Positions 53,382 through 62,766 of a DNA stretch of 64,000 nucleotides are shown one piece after another. Every line of letters starts with the position of its first letter. Position 1 is the first letter of the stretch. Origin of the DNA: Rheinheimera lutimaris (GTDB taxonomy: Bacteria; Pseudomonadota; Gammaproteobacteria; Enterobacterales; Alteromonadaceae). The stretch spans positions 62,001 through 126,000 of the forward strand of contig NZ_JABSOD010000006.1 of NCBI RefSeq assembly GCF_013283795.1. The letters run 5' to 3'. The notes under the pieces are model-generated. The model was given only the letters and a program-made list of their open reading frames with translations, was not told the origin of the DNA and did not search any database. The position numbers and the translations under genes are program-made.

Positions 53382-55759
53382 TTTTTCAGCAGCCTTAATG
53401 AATTAGATACCACCAGCAGTGAGCTGAATGACATACCCAGCACTGCTATATAAGGCGAGACAAAACCAGCCACGGCCAATGGTATAATCAGCAGATTATA
53501 ACCCACCGACCAGCGCAGGTTTTGTTTAATAATCCGTTGCGCCCGGCTACTGCCGCTTAGCAGCTCAGCCAACAAGCCTATACTGGGTTGTAACAATACC
53601 ACATCGGCCTGGTTTTTGGATAAATCGCTGCCGCTTTGTAAGGTTACCGAAACATGGGCGGCATGAAAGCCCGGGTTGTCATTAATACCATCGCCTAACA
53701 TTAATACCTTTTGGCCGGCAGCAACCAGGCGGTTAATTTCTGTCACCTTTTGCTCCGGGCTGCAGCCCTTTACCATAGCGTCGAATTGCAACTGTCGTTG
53801 TAACTCATCAGCCTGTGCTGAGCTGTCACCGGTAAGCATCATCAGCCGGTAGCCTTGTTGGCGCAGCATCTGTAACAACCCCGGCACTTCCGGCCGCACG
53901 CCGTCTTGTAACTGAATAGCCGCGATATTTCGATCATTTACGCTTAAATACACCATGGCGTTATGCTGTTGTGTTACTGCGCAAAATGCCGCACTGCCAA
54001 CTTTAATATGCTGGCCATTACAGATGGCACTAATGCCGGCGCCAATATGGATCTGAGTCTGTGCTAACGGCAGCGTGGAGGTACGATAGCTATTAAACGC
54101 CCGGGCAATAGGGTGTTCGGAATAAGCTTCTAAATTGGCTATCAGATCCAGAGCCTCTGCCTGACTATAATCATCAGCCAGTATTTCAACCGAGCTGACA
54201 GAAAAACGGCCTTCGGTCAGGGTGCCGGTTTTGTCAAATACCAGATAGCTTAATTGCGGCAGCACATCCAGCACGGCAGAGTTTTTAATCAGTACACCAC
54301 GGCGGTTTAAACTGGCCAGCGCGCAGGTTACTGCCGTGGGTGCAGCCAGGCTGAGCGCACAGGGGCAGGTGGCAACCAACACTGACAAGGTCACCCAAAA
54401 GGCGCGGTCGGCATCGAGCCAAAAATACCACAGCACAAAAGTCGCGGCGGCGATAAGCAATAAGCGCTCAACAAAATATCGGGCCAGCGTATCCGTTTTT
54501 TGCAGTACCGCCGGTTTTTGGCTTAGTGTGCGCTGCTGCAGCTTAATAATTTGCCCCAAACGCGAGGCTTGCAGTGGCGTAGTGACCTTAATTTCTAATA
54601 AACCATCATGGTTAACACTGCCGGCCAGCACCTTATCGCCAATGCCCTTGGCAACCGGCCGGTATTCGCCGGTTAACATCGACTCATCAGCCGAGCTTTG
54701 GCCACTGCTAACTTCACCGTCGGCGGCAATGGTTTCGCCGGGTCTTAAGATAATAACATCGCCTTGCTTTAAGCGTCTGGCTGAGACAATTTGCGGTTGG
54801 CCATTCACCAGTAAAGTGGCACTGACCGGCATAATTTTCAGCAGGTTACCGGTGGCTTCCCTGGCGCGGGCGCGGGCGCGATACTCAAAAAACTTACCCA
54901 GTTGCAGCAAAAAAGTGAACATGCATACCGACTCAAAGTACACTTCGCCGGTGTTAAAAGCCGTAGCATAAGCTGAGGCAAAAAAAGTGTAGTAAATGGC
55001 CAGACTAACCGGCACATCCATATTCAGTTGCCGCGCTTTAATGCCGCGCCATGCACTGCTGACAAAGGGCAGGGCGGCGTACAGCACCACCGGCAAAGTT
55101 AAAAACAAACTTATCCAGCGCAGATAGCCCTGATGTGAGGCTTCAATACCGCTGTAGTCGCCAAAATACAGCGCTATGGCCAGCATCATTACCTGCATCG
55201 ACATAATGCCGGATACAGCAAGGCGTTTTAAAAACCGGCTGAGTTCGGTTTTAAACAGCTGCTCTTCTTTATCGGCAACAAAAGGGCTGGCCTGATAACC
55301 AATGTTGGCCAGACTGTTCAGCAGATTACTCAGTGGCGTTTGCGCCGAATTCCACACCAGATGGCAGCGCGCCGTAGCAGAGTTAACATTAACCTGGTGT
55401 ACTGCAGATGATTTACGCAGCTGTTTTTCAATTAACCAGGCGCAGGCAGCACAGCTGATACCGCTGACAGATAATTCAATTTCGGTAAGCTCACCTTGTT
55501 GATGGCTTACATTAGCCAGCACATCCGGTGCATCAAAGTTAGCCAGTTCTGCGCGCAAGCTGTCAGGCATAGCAGAGGCTTTACCGGCCGGCTCTGTACG
55601 AAAGCGATAATAATCGGCCAGATTGCTGCTGATTATGGTATCAGCCACGGCCAGGCAGCCGGCACAGCAGAAAGACCGCGCACGGCCATCAAAATTAAGA
55701 CTAAAGTTGAAACCGTCCGGTACCGGCTCGTTGCAATGAAAACAGCGCTCTGTGTTCAC
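53378..55759 (-). CDS. ccoI: Copper-transporting P-type ATPase CcoI (FixI)
   Basis: 793 residues. The N-terminus has a Cys-rich part ([17 protein letters not shown]) and a heavy-metal domain with [14 protein letters not shown]. The translocation motif is CPCALS; the phosphorylation site is DKTGT and the hinge [10 protein letters not shown]. Eight membrane helices are expected. The enzyme exports copper to the periplasm for CuB of the cbb3 oxidase. Coupled by overlap with ccoS and 12 bases from ccoH. Confidence 0.94.
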   Translation of the reverse strand: MNTERCFHCNEPVPDGFNFSLNFDGRARSFCCAGCLAVADTIISSNLADYYRFRTEPAGKASAMPDSLRAELANFDAPDVLANVSHQQGELTEIELSVSGISCAACAWLIEKQLRKSSAVHQVNVNSATARCHLVWNSAQTPLSNLLNSLANIGYQASPFVADKEEQLFKTELSRFLKRLAVSGIMSMQVMMLAIALYFGDYSGIEASHQGYLRWISLFLTLPVVLYAALPFVSSAWRGIKARQLNMDVPVSLAIYYTFFASAYATAFNTGEVYFESVCMFTFLLQLGKFFEYRARARAREATGNLLKIMPVSATLLVNGQPQIVSARRLKQGDVIILRPGETIAADGEVSSGQSSADESMLTGEYRPVAKGIGDKVLAGSVNHDGLLEIKVTTPLQASRLGQIIKLQQRTLSQKPAVLQKTDTLARYFVERLLLIAAATFVLWYFWLDADRAFWVTLSVLVATCPCALSLAAPTAVTCALASLNRRGVLIKNSAVLDVLPQLSYLVFDKTGTLTEGRFSVSSVEILADDYSQAEALDLIANLEAYSEHPIARAFNSYRTSTLPLAQTQIHIGAGISAICNGQHIKVGSAAFCAVTQQHNAMVYLSVNDRNIAAIQLQDGVRPEVPGLLQMLRQQGYRLMMLTGDSSAQADELQRQLQFDAMVKGCSPEQKVTEINRLVAAGQKVLMLGDGINDNPGFHAAHVSVTLQSGSDLSKNQADVVLLQPSIGLLAELLSGSSRAQRIIKQNLRWSVGYNLLIIPLAVAGFVSPYIAVLGMSFSSLLVVSNSLRLLKK

Positions 55760-55771
55760 TTCGCTGCCTTA

Positions 55772-56257
55772 TCAGTAGCCGAGTTTAATTTCAGCAGTTG
55801 CCGGCAGTTGCAGCGTAGCCCGCAGCTTCCAGTCTTTTGAGGCATCAGATACCACCAGCTGCCATTTACCGTCCGGGGTTACCGGTAGAGTCGCGACATA
55901 CAGCAGTTCACCACTGCGTTCTGCGTCCAATGCAAAATCACGATCAGCCAGGGTAGGGTGGTAAAAATCCAGATGTAAGGTTCCGTCGAGTACCGTGTTC
56001 TCTGCAAAGCGCACTATCGCACGGTTACCGGCTATTAATACATGGGCACTTAAATTACGCAGCTGAGCTTCCCGGTACTTGGCTAACTGCATATTAATCG
56101 CGCGCCCCTCTTTGTAGTAATCATCTACCACCAGGTCCGGGGTGTGTTGCTGCATTAAATAAACGGTATGAACGGCTTTAAGTGCTGTAAATACAGGAAT
56201 AGCAATTAAAAGCCATGGCCAAAGCTGTTTGTACCAGGGTTTTGTATCGTGCTGCAT
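55772..56257 (-). CDS. ccoH: cbb3 oxidase assembly protein CcoH (FixH)
   Basis: 161 residues. A single membrane helix (WPWLLIAIPVFTALKAVHTV) is followed by VVDDYYKEGRAINMQLAKY, the FixH signature, and a periplasmic beta domain (LHLDFYHPTLADRDF, GKWQLVVSDASKDWKL). CcoH is a late assembly factor staying with the oxidase. It heads the ccoH-I-S block behind a short gap after ccoP. Confidence 0.9.
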   Translation of the reverse strand: MQHDTKPWYKQLWPWLLIAIPVFTALKAVHTVYLMQQHTPDLVVDDYYKEGRAINMQLAKYREAQLRNLSAHVLIAGNRAIVRFAENTVLDGTLHLDFYHPTLADRDFALDAERSGELLYVATLPVTPDGKWQLVVSDASKDWKLRATLQLPATAEIKLGY

Positions 56258-56303
56258 TTACACCTCACAGAACAACATGGCGTTATTTATAACGCATAGA
56301 AAG

Positions 56304-56322
56304 AAGCCCCGAAACGGGGCTT
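56304..56322 (-). terminator. Probable terminator behind ccoP
   Basis: AAGCCCCG-AAA-CGGGGCTT, an 8-bp stem with three-base loop; on the minus strand CTTTCT follows. The T-run is imperfect, so it may be partial, separating ccoNOQP from ccoHIS. Confidence 0.6.
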
Positions 56323-56344
56323 ATAAATTATCACACCAGCCGGA

Positions 56345-57328
56345 TTACTGCGCCGCGGCGCTTTGCTCCGGATGTGCCAGCCGGTAAACATAGGCGGTAA
56401 GGATATGTACTTTATCTTCGCCCAGCGTTTGTTTAAACGCTGGCATTACGCCATTGCGACCTTTAGTCAGCGTTTCTGTTACTGCACCGGCAGAGCCACC
56501 GTATAACCAGATATTATCGGTCAGGTTTGGTGCGCCAAACGGCAGATTATGCGCCAGGCTGCCTTTGCCGTCAGCACCGTGACACGCGGCGCACAGGGCA
56601 AATTTTGCTTTGCCGGCTTCGGCTTCGCGATCGTTCACAGTGCGGCCGGATAAGCTCAGTACATAGGCGGTCATTTCTTTAATACCTTGCTCGCCTAAGG
56701 CATCAAACCAGCCCGGCATTGCCGCTTTACGGCCATGTAGCAGGGTTTCTTTGATTTTGTCCGGTGTACCACCATATAACCAGTCGTTATCCGTCAGGTT
56801 AGGGAAACCGTGTTGGCCGCGGGCATCTGAGCCATGGCAGACTGCGCAGTTTTGCAAAAACAAACGCTGACCAATTTTGATGGCGTCATCGTCGTAAGCC
56901 AAATCTAAAACATCGCGTTTGGCAAACTGCTGAAACACCGGGCCATACACTTCATTGGCACGCACAATTTCGCGATCCAGTTCAACGTTGCGGCCTTCTT
57001 CAACGGCTTTTGCTACCGCTAGACGCGACTCTTCCAGTGACTTAATGCCCTGGTTAGAGCTGCTCCAGCCTAAAAAGCCTTTAAAGTTGCCTAACCCGGG
57101 ATACGCCGCTAAATAAAACACCGACCACACCAGGGTCAGGATGAACATATAGGTCCACCAACGCGGCAATGGGTTGTTAATCTCAGAAATACCGTCTACT
57201 TCGTGGCCGGTAGTTTGATCTTCAGGCACACCGACATAATTCTTCAGGTTCCACGTCAGCAGTATTGCACAGCCGATCAACACCGGAAGGGTTAACACTA
57301 TGATCCAAGCACTCCAAAAGCTACTCAT
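56345..57328 (-). CDS. ccoP: cbb3 oxidase dihaem subunit CcoP
   Basis: 327 residues from the ATG with AGGAG upstream. Two N-terminal hydrophobic segments (about 5-28 and 55-75) anchor it. Two c-type haem sites: CAVCHG and CAACHG, each followed by a distal Met in a GAMPG/VMPAF-like motif. It passes electrons from cytochrome c to the oxidase core. It overlaps ccoQ by 8 bases. Confidence 0.95.
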   Translation of the reverse strand: MSSFWSAWIIVLTLPVLIGCAILLTWNLKNYVGVPEDQTTGHEVDGISEINNPLPRWWTYMFILTLVWSVFYLAAYPGLGNFKGFLGWSSSNQGIKSLEESRLAVAKAVEEGRNVELDREIVRANEVYGPVFQQFAKRDVLDLAYDDDAIKIGQRLFLQNCAVCHGSDARGQHGFPNLTDNDWLYGGTPDKIKETLLHGRKAAMPGWFDALGEQGIKEMTAYVLSLSGRTVNDREAEAGKAKFALCAACHGADGKGSLAHNLPFGAPNLTDNIWLYGGSAGAVTETLTKGRNGVMPAFKQTLGEDKVHILTAYVYRLAHPEQSAAAQ

Positions 57329-57500
57329 GATCCGACTCCTGTTTGGTTTTTTGTTGTGCTTTTTGTTCGTCGTCAAACACTAAGTTTGCTGCCTGGTCAA
57401 AATCGGTTTTGCGCTTTTTGCTGTATGCCCAAATTACGAAGGCAATAAAACCGACGAACAAAATGACGGTAAAAATACTGTGTATCGTTGCGTATTCCAT
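57321..57500 (-). CDS. ccoQ: cbb3 oxidase small subunit CcoQ
   Basis: 59 residues: MEYATIHSIFTVILFVGFIA, then FVIWAYSKKRKTDFDQAANL, the usual CcoQ pattern of one helix, a basic stop-transfer, and FDQAA; the tail is rich in Lys, Gln and Glu. CcoQ stabilises the complex. Found by minus-strand translation between ccoO and ccoP. Confidence 0.93.
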   Translation of the reverse strand: MEYATIHSIFTVILFVGFIAFVIWAYSKKRKTDFDQAANLVFDDEQKAQQKTKQESDHE

Positions 57501-57505
57501 CAGCG

Positions 57506-58117
57506 TTACTTCAGGTGCGTGCCAAGCGATTGCAGGTATGCAATTAACGCCTGAACTTCAGTTTTACCCTGAACAGCTGCTGCAGCCCCGGCAATATCTT
57601 CATCGCTGTAGGGGACGCCATAGCTTCTTAACACTTCCATTTTTCGCGCTGTATGTTTACCGTCCAGCACGTTTTTATCTAACCACGGATAGCCCGGCAT
57701 ATTTGATTGTGGCACCACAGAGCGTGGGTCCATTAAATGTGCATGATGCCACGCATCGCTGTAGCGCTCACCAACACGGGCCAAATCCGGGCCGGTGCGT
57801 TTAGAGCCCCACAGGAAAGGGTGATCCCACACGCTTTCGCCTGCAACAGAATAGTGGCCATAGCGCTCTACTTCTGCACGAAACGGCCTTACCATTTGGC
57901 TGTGACAGCCAACGCAGCCTTCGCGGATGTAGATATCGCGACCTTCCAGTTGCAATGCGGTGTAAGGCTTCATACCGTCAACCGGCTGTGTGGTTTCATC
58001 CATAAAAAACAGTGGAGTAATCAACACCAGAGTACCGAAGCTGATGGCAACGATGGTTAGAATGGCTAACAGGCCAACGCTTCTTTCAATTTTGTCATGA
58101 TGATTCTTGTTCGACAT
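57506..58117 (-). CDS. ccoO: cbb3 oxidase monohaem subunit CcoO
   Basis: 203 residues. One N-terminal helix (about 17-38) and one c-haem site [12 protein letters not shown]. Further family motifs are [35 protein letters not shown] and SNMPGYPWL with the distal Met. It passes electrons from CcoP to CcoN. Standard position and spacing in ccoNOQP. Confidence 0.96.
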   Translation of the reverse strand: MSNKNHHDKIERSVGLLAILTIVAISFGTLVLITPLFFMDETTQPVDGMKPYTALQLEGRDIYIREGCVGCHSQMVRPFRAEVERYGHYSVAGESVWDHPFLWGSKRTGPDLARVGERYSDAWHHAHLMDPRSVVPQSNMPGYPWLDKNVLDGKHTARKMEVLRSYGVPYSDEDIAGAAAAVQGKTEVQALIAYLQSLGTHLK

Positions 58118-58127
58118 GATTTACCTC

Positions 58128-59555
58128 TTACGCTGCTGCTGGCACAGGTTGTAGTGTTTCATCTTTAGCGCGCACCGTTTTATACACGTTGTACGCCATC
58201 AGCAACATACCGGCTACCACGAACACACCACCAATAAAGCGCATCAGGTAGAACGGCATCGACGCTTCAAGACTCTGCACGAAGCTGTAGGTTAAGGTGC
58301 CGTCGGTATTAACCGCGCGCCACATCATGCCTTGGGTAATACCGGAGATCCACATTGCAACGATATACAACACTACACCGATAGTATGCAGCCAGAAGTG
58401 AGTATTAATCAGAGCAATACTGTACATGCGGCCCTGGTTATACAACACCGGAATTAAATGATAGATCGCGCCGATAGAGATCATCGCTACCCAGCCCAGT
58501 GCGCCTGAATGCACATGGCCTATAGTCCAGTCAGTGTAGTGTGACAGCGCATTTACTGATTTTATTGCCATCATCGGACCTTCAAAGGTCGACATACCGT
58601 AGAATGACAGCGATACAATTAAGAAGCGCAGGATAGGGTCAGTTTTCAGCTTATGCCAGGCACCGGACAGTGTCATAATACCGTTGATCATGCCGCCCCA
58701 GCTCGGTACAAACAGTACAACCGACATCACCATACCTAAAGACTGAGTCCAGTCCGGCAGGGCGGTGTAGTGCAAGTGGTGCGGGCCCGCCCAGATATAC
58801 AGTGCAATCAGTGCCCAAAAGTGCACGATAGATAAGCGGTATGAATACACCGGACGTCCGGCTTGCTTAGGTACAAAGTAGTACATCATGCCAAGGAAAC
58901 CGGCAGTTAACAGAAAACCTACTGCGTTATGGCCGTACCACCATTGGATCATGGCATCTACGGCACCGGCATAAATAGAGTAAGATTTAAAAGCACTGAC
59001 CGGAATGGCCATGCTGTTAACAATATGCAGTGCGGCAACGGTAAGAATAAAGCCACCAAGGAACCAGTTGGCCACATAAATATGGCTGGTTTTGCGCTTG
59101 ACCAGGGTGCCGAAGAACACAATAGCGTATGACACCCACACCAGGGTTATCAAAATATCTATCGGCCATTCCAGCTCGGCATATTCTTTGCTGCTGCTTA
59201 AACCCATAGGCAGGGTAATTACAGCCGCAACGATAACCGCCTGCCAACCCCAAAAGGTGAACATGGCCAGCTTTTCGGCAAACAATCTTACCTGACAGGT
59301 GCGCTGTACAATATAATAACTGGTCGCGAACAACGCGCTGGTACCAAAGGCGAAAATTACCGCATTGGTATGTAAAGGACGAAGACGACTATAGGTCAAC
59401 CATGGCGTATCGAAGTTTAATGCCGGCCAATATAATTGGGCCGCAATTAACACGCCCACCGCCATGCCGATAATCCCCCACAAAATGGTGGTTAAGGCAA
59501 AGAGGCGGACAACGCTATAGTTGTAGTCAACATTTAACGATTTGGTCTGGCTCAT
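58128..59555 (-). CDS. ccoN: cbb3 oxidase catalytic subunit CcoN
   Basis: 475 residues, twelve membrane helices. Haem and CuB ligands are in [40 protein letters not shown] (in part [16 protein letters not shown]), and [17 protein letters not shown]. The cross-linked Tyr of the cbb3 type lies in the helix around [13 protein letters not shown]. It reduces O2 at low concentration and pumps protons. First gene of ccoNOQP; the 279-base gap upstream holds its promoter, but no clear FNR box. Confidence 0.96.
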   Translation of the reverse strand: MSQTKSLNVDYNYSVVRLFALTTILWGIIGMAVGVLIAAQLYWPALNFDTPWLTYSRLRPLHTNAVIFAFGTSALFATSYYIVQRTCQVRLFAEKLAMFTFWGWQAVIVAAVITLPMGLSSSKEYAELEWPIDILITLVWVSYAIVFFGTLVKRKTSHIYVANWFLGGFILTVAALHIVNSMAIPVSAFKSYSIYAGAVDAMIQWWYGHNAVGFLLTAGFLGMMYYFVPKQAGRPVYSYRLSIVHFWALIALYIWAGPHHLHYTALPDWTQSLGMVMSVVLFVPSWGGMINGIMTLSGAWHKLKTDPILRFLIVSLSFYGMSTFEGPMMAIKSVNALSHYTDWTIGHVHSGALGWVAMISIGAIYHLIPVLYNQGRMYSIALINTHFWLHTIGVVLYIVAMWISGITQGMMWRAVNTDGTLTYSFVQSLEASMPFYLMRFIGGVFVVAGMLLMAYNVYKTVRAKDETLQPVPAAA

Positions 59556-59834
59556 GTTGAGTCCCGCTGCAGTTAGTGCTGGTTACTGATACTGGCTGTT
59601 TGCGCAGCCATTCTTGTTATAGGCAGGGTAATACACCCACAGTCTGCAATGTTTTGCCCTGCCAATTTTGGGCTGCATATTAAGGGTTTTACCCCTGAAA
59701 AGATAGGTAAAACAGCCCGTTTTATGATTTAGAACAAAGTCATTGCTCACTAAATAACCAAGTGTAGCCGCAGTTTGAAGCTTTTCACTAAATCCGCGTA
59801 CAATACAACGATATTCTGTCATCACTGGTTGGTT

Positions 59835-60224
59835 ATGCGGCTATTTTACCTGTTTTTGTTAGCGTTTATCTGCCTTGCCGGCTGCCAGCCAACGGATAAA
59901 GCGCCCGCTTTATCTCTTATGTTATTAGATGATGCCGGGTTACAGCTACAGCTGACACCCGGCAATGCTCCGGTAGAAACGCCATTGCAGTTGCAGTTAA
60001 CGGCAGAAAACCTGGCCGGTGTCAGCGCTCATATAAGCGGTGTGTCGATGTATATGGGGCAAATACCGCTTCGGTTCAGTCAGCAGGGCAACTCGTGGCA
60101 GGCAGAGTTTTTACTGGGTGCCTGTAGCGACCCGGATATGCAATGGCAACTGGAATTAGAGCTGACGTTTGTCAACGGAGAAAAACGCATGCTAATACAA
60201 CAGTTTCAGTCTAGTTGGCGCTAA
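59835..60224 (+). CDS. Small lipoprotein of unknown function
   Basis: 129 residues from the ATG that gives MRLFYLFLLAFICLAGC, a lipoprotein signal with LAGC. The mature part is mostly strands (GLQLQLTPGN, AHISGVSMYMGQIPLRF, WQAEFLLGACSDPDM) and may be a small beta-sandwich. I do not recognise the family. It lies divergent from ccoN, so a link with the oxidase or its copper supply is possible but unproven. Confidence 0.7.
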   Translation: MRLFYLFLLAFICLAGCQPTDKAPALSLMLLDDAGLQLQLTPGNAPVETPLQLQLTAENLAGVSAHISGVSMYMGQIPLRFSQQGNSWQAEFLLGACSDPDMQWQLELELTFVNGEKRMLIQQFQSSWR

Positions 60225-60300
60225 AAAGTGAAATTTTTGCTTGTGATTTGCTTAAAAAATGGCCACTATCAGGCGGCAAAAATAAGTTGGAGTTAAGCAA

Positions 60301-60495
60301 ATGACCAGCGAGTTTGTACGTAATATTCACCTGGCTACCGCGCAACACCTGAAAGATCAAGGCGCTGATCTGTATGGCATTATTGAGCATTTTGAAAATG
60401 TGTTTATGCCGATGGATGAAGTACCTGAGCTGCTGGGGCAACTGGGTTACCCGCAGCAGGACTTAAAGCAATTTTTAAAAGGCGTGGATGGTTAA
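60301..60495 (+). CDS. Small helical protein of unknown function
   Basis: 64 residues with a good ribosome site (TTGGAG, 8 bases before ATG). Sequence: helical, acidic, with ATAQHLKDQGADLYGIIEHF and ELLGQLGYPQQDLKQFLKG. No known motif. Its stop overlaps the end of the convergent mutarotase gene by 4 bases. The ribosome site and compact composition make it likely real. Confidence 0.65.
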   Translation: MTSEFVRNIHLATAQHLKDQGADLYGIIEHFENVFMPMDEVPELLGQLGYPQQDLKQFLKGVDG

Positions 60496-61334
60496 AGCGC
60501 TTTAATCTGTTGGCTTAGCGCCAGTGCCTTGCCGGCGCTATCTAACCTTGCTGTTTCAACACAAATAAACTGCCGGTAACTGTCTGCTGCCAGATCTGCT
60601 ATCGCTTCGCTTTTAGCTTGCCACGGGTTCCACACTACTGTTGCATCGTGCCCCGATTGCGTCAGAGCCAACTGAAGGTTATCACTGTCTACTCTCAATT
60701 GTGCCGCACTGTCAGGATAGATGCGGTCAGTTTCGCTTGTTATCTGTGCTACCTTGCTGCTGTTTTGCTGCATGCTATCGCTGACTTTATCGTAGTAGCT
60801 GTGCGGTAATGGCCGCACTGCAACCTTGGCAATATCAGCCGTGGCAAAATAACTGTGCAGTGCAGCTTGCTGTGGTATCGGGCTGCTGCAGCTTAACGCT
60901 ATGCTCAGGCTGTCAGTTAGGGTTAAACAAAGTTGCAACTTAACACTACCACTGTAGTACGGCAGTTTATCAAGCTCTGTCATCAGGGTTACGCTGGCTG
61001 CAGTTGCACCGGTATGTTGCTGTATGAGTTGCCACAGCCGGTTACGCACCAAACCATGATTTGGCAAGGCTTCCTGCGTTGGGTTAAACACTGCGCCTGC
61101 CGGGCCAAACCACGGCCAGCATACCGGTACACCGCCGCGAATAGCTGCCTGATTATGCCACTGTGCCTTAGGTGATAACCACAGCAACTCTTTGCCCGGC
61201 GCAGGTTGATAAGACAGCAGCTGTGCACCGTACAGCGATATAACTGCGCTGGCGGTACCGTACTGTAATTTAATGCAGGGCAGGTCGGTTAGATGCGCAA
61301 AACCGGTTTGGCTGCTGATAGCGGTCTGTTGCAT
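60492..61334 (-). CDS. yeaD: Glucose-6-phosphate 1-epimerase/hexose-phosphate mutarotase, YeaD type
   Basis: 280 residues, aldose-1-epimerase fold. Typical segments: ISLYGAQLLSYQPAPGKELLWLS (in part ISLYGAQLLSYQP), IRGGVPVCWPWFGPAG near residue 65, HSYFATADI with the catalytic His, and VVWNPW. The catalytic Glu is in CVETA. It interconverts anomers of hexose-6-phosphates. In E. coli yeaD is next to gapA; here gap is also the upstream neighbour on the same strand. Confidence 0.9.
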   Translation of the reverse strand: MQQTAISSQTGFAHLTDLPCIKLQYGTASAVISLYGAQLLSYQPAPGKELLWLSPKAQWHNQAAIRGGVPVCWPWFGPAGAVFNPTQEALPNHGLVRNRLWQLIQQHTGATAASVTLMTELDKLPYYSGSVKLQLCLTLTDSLSIALSCSSPIPQQAALHSYFATADIAKVAVRPLPHSYYDKVSDSMQQNSSKVAQITSETDRIYPDSAAQLRVDSDNLQLALTQSGHDATVVWNPWQAKSEAIADLAADSYRQFICVETARLDSAGKALALSQQIKAL

Positions 61335-61500
61335 AACACTTCTCCGGTAATTTTAAAGACAAAAGGGCCCGGACATTTTTTCTCCACCGCCTTCAACAGC
61401 ACATCCCTGTGCTGTCTCAGCCTGCGCGGCATCCCTGCCGCTGTTACGAAAAAAATCCGACCCCTTTGCTATCGCAGCTGAATATTCGTATCGGCTGCAA

Positions 61501-61530
61501 AAACAAAACAGCCAGCATAAAGCTGGCTGT
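61501..61530 (-). terminator. Intrinsic terminator behind gap
   Basis: ACAGCCAGC and GCTGGCTGT form a 9-bp stem with ATAAA loop; on the minus strand TTTGTTT follows. It ends gap transcripts before yeaD. Confidence 0.88.
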
Positions 61531-61546
61531 ATCAGTGTGCAATATA

Positions 61547-62557
61547 TTAGGCGTGTTTCATAAACTCAACGGTGTTATCCAGCATACGGTTGCTGAAGCC
61601 CCATTCGTTATCGTACCAGCTCATTACTTTTACCAAACGGCCGTTAACGCGCGTTTCGGTGGCGTCAAAAATAGACGATTTCGGGTTGTGATTAAAATCA
61701 ACCGATACCAACGGTAAATCGTTTACTGCTAATACGTCAGCCATTACACCTGTTGAGGCGGCTTTGCGGATAATGTCGTTTACTTCGTCAATCGAGGTAT
61801 TACGACCGGCAATAAAGGTTAAATCAACCAGGGATACATTCAATGTCGGCACGCGCACCGCTAAGCCATCAAATTTACCCATCAGCTCCGGTACTACTAA
61901 ACCTACCGCAGCGGCGGCGCCGGTTTTGGTGGGGATCATCGACATGGCGGCAGCCCTGGCGCGGCGTAAGTCGGTGTGATACACATCACTTAAACGCTGA
62001 TCATTGGTGTACGCATGAATAGTTGTCATCAGGCCTGACTCAATACCCAACACATCATTTAACGGCTTGGCAATCGGCGCCAGGCAGTTAGTGGTGCAGG
62101 AGGCATTTGAGATAATGTTCATTTGCGGCGTTAAGATATGCTGGTTTACGCCATACACTATAGTGGCATCAACATCTTTGGCCGGCGCCGAGATAATCAC
62201 TTTTTTCGCTCCGGCTTCCAAATGCGCGCCGGCGCTTTTACGGTCGGTAAACAAACCGGTACATTCCAGTACCACATCTATGTTCAGCTGTTTCCACGGT
62301 AAGTTCGCCGGGTTACGCTCACTTAAGGTGATGATTTCGTCCTGATTAACATAAATTGCTTTGTCGTTGTGCTCAACGTTAGCGGCGAAAATGCCGTGGG
62401 CTGTGTCATACTTCAGCAGGTGTGAATTAATGGCAGCGTCACCCAAATCGTTGATTGCTACTACTTTAATATCGTAATTTTTGCTGCTTTCATACAAAGC
62501 ACGCAATACATTACGGCCAATGCGGCCAAAGCCGTTAATCGCGACACGAATAGTCAT
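61547..62557 (-). CDS. gap: Glyceraldehyde-3-phosphate dehydrogenase, type I
   Basis: 336 residues from the ATG giving [19 protein letters not shown]-binding GFGRIGR at the N-terminus; active-site Cys in SNASCTTNC; phosphate-binding parts in [24 protein letters not shown] and [10 protein letters not shown]. It converts glyceraldehyde-3-phosphate to 1,3-bisphosphoglycerate. A longer in-frame start 27 codons upstream would run through a predicted HexR operator and is rejected. Two HexR-like sites upstream predict control by the glycolysis/Entner-Doudoroff regulator. Confidence 0.95.
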   Translation of the reverse strand: MTIRVAINGFGRIGRNVLRALYESSKNYDIKVVAINDLGDAAINSHLLKYDTAHGIFAANVEHNDKAIYVNQDEIITLSERNPANLPWKQLNIDVVLECTGLFTDRKSAGAHLEAGAKKVIISAPAKDVDATIVYGVNQHILTPQMNIISNASCTTNCLAPIAKPLNDVLGIESGLMTTIHAYTNDQRLSDVYHTDLRRARAAAMSMIPTKTGAAAAVGLVVPELMGKFDGLAVRVPTLNVSLVDLTFIAGRNTSIDEVNDIIRKAASTGVMADVLAVNDLPLVSVDFNHNPKSSIFDATETRVNGRLVKVMSWYDNEWGFSNRMLDNTVEFMKHA

Positions 62558-62603
62558 ATTAACCCCGTTAAATAGATGTTCTGAAAGTTTACCAACTAAG
62601 TTG

Positions 62604-62618
62604 TGTAGTAAAATTACA
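62604..62618. promoter_or_regulatory. HexR-like operator 1 (gap-proximal)
   Basis: TGTAGTAAAATTACA differs in one base from the palindrome TGTAATTAAATTACA (centre A/T free) known for HexR in Shewanella-type bacteria. It is 47 bases before the gap start codon. The match to the recalled consensus is 14 of 15 when the central A/T triplet is left open. Confidence 0.65.
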
Positions 62619-62666
62619 TTATTGGCCGACTTTTTCAAGTTTAAAACGCTATAAAACCGTTATTTA

Positions 62667-62681
62667 TGTAATTAAATGACA
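62667..62681. promoter_or_regulatory. HexR-like operator 2 (malQ-proximal)
   Basis: TGTAATTAAATGACA matches the HexR palindrome TGTAATTAAATTACA in 14 of 15 bases. Its centre is 63 bases from that of operator 1, about six helical turns, so two bound dimers would face the same side. It lies about 85 bases before malQ. Confidence 0.68.
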
Positions 62682-62766
62682 TAAATGAACAATGACTTTA
62701 GCGCCGGTACGGCCTAAAATGAGCCTTAGCGCATTGACAATCCACTGACTATAAAAAGGAATTCCC

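Noticed and set aside
59583-59825. 80-codon minus-strand frame upstream of ccoN
   Set aside because: Lies in the promoter region, shows no recognised domain, has no clear ribosome site, and the divergent lipoprotein region overlaps its start.
59556-59834. FNR box for the ccoNOQP promoter
   Set aside because: I read both strands for TTGAT-N4-ATCAA and close variants and found none, although fnr is nearby.
62734-62755. TTGACA and TATAAA before malQ as a promoter
   Set aside because: Only 10 bases separate the hexamers; a sigma70 promoter needs about 16-18.
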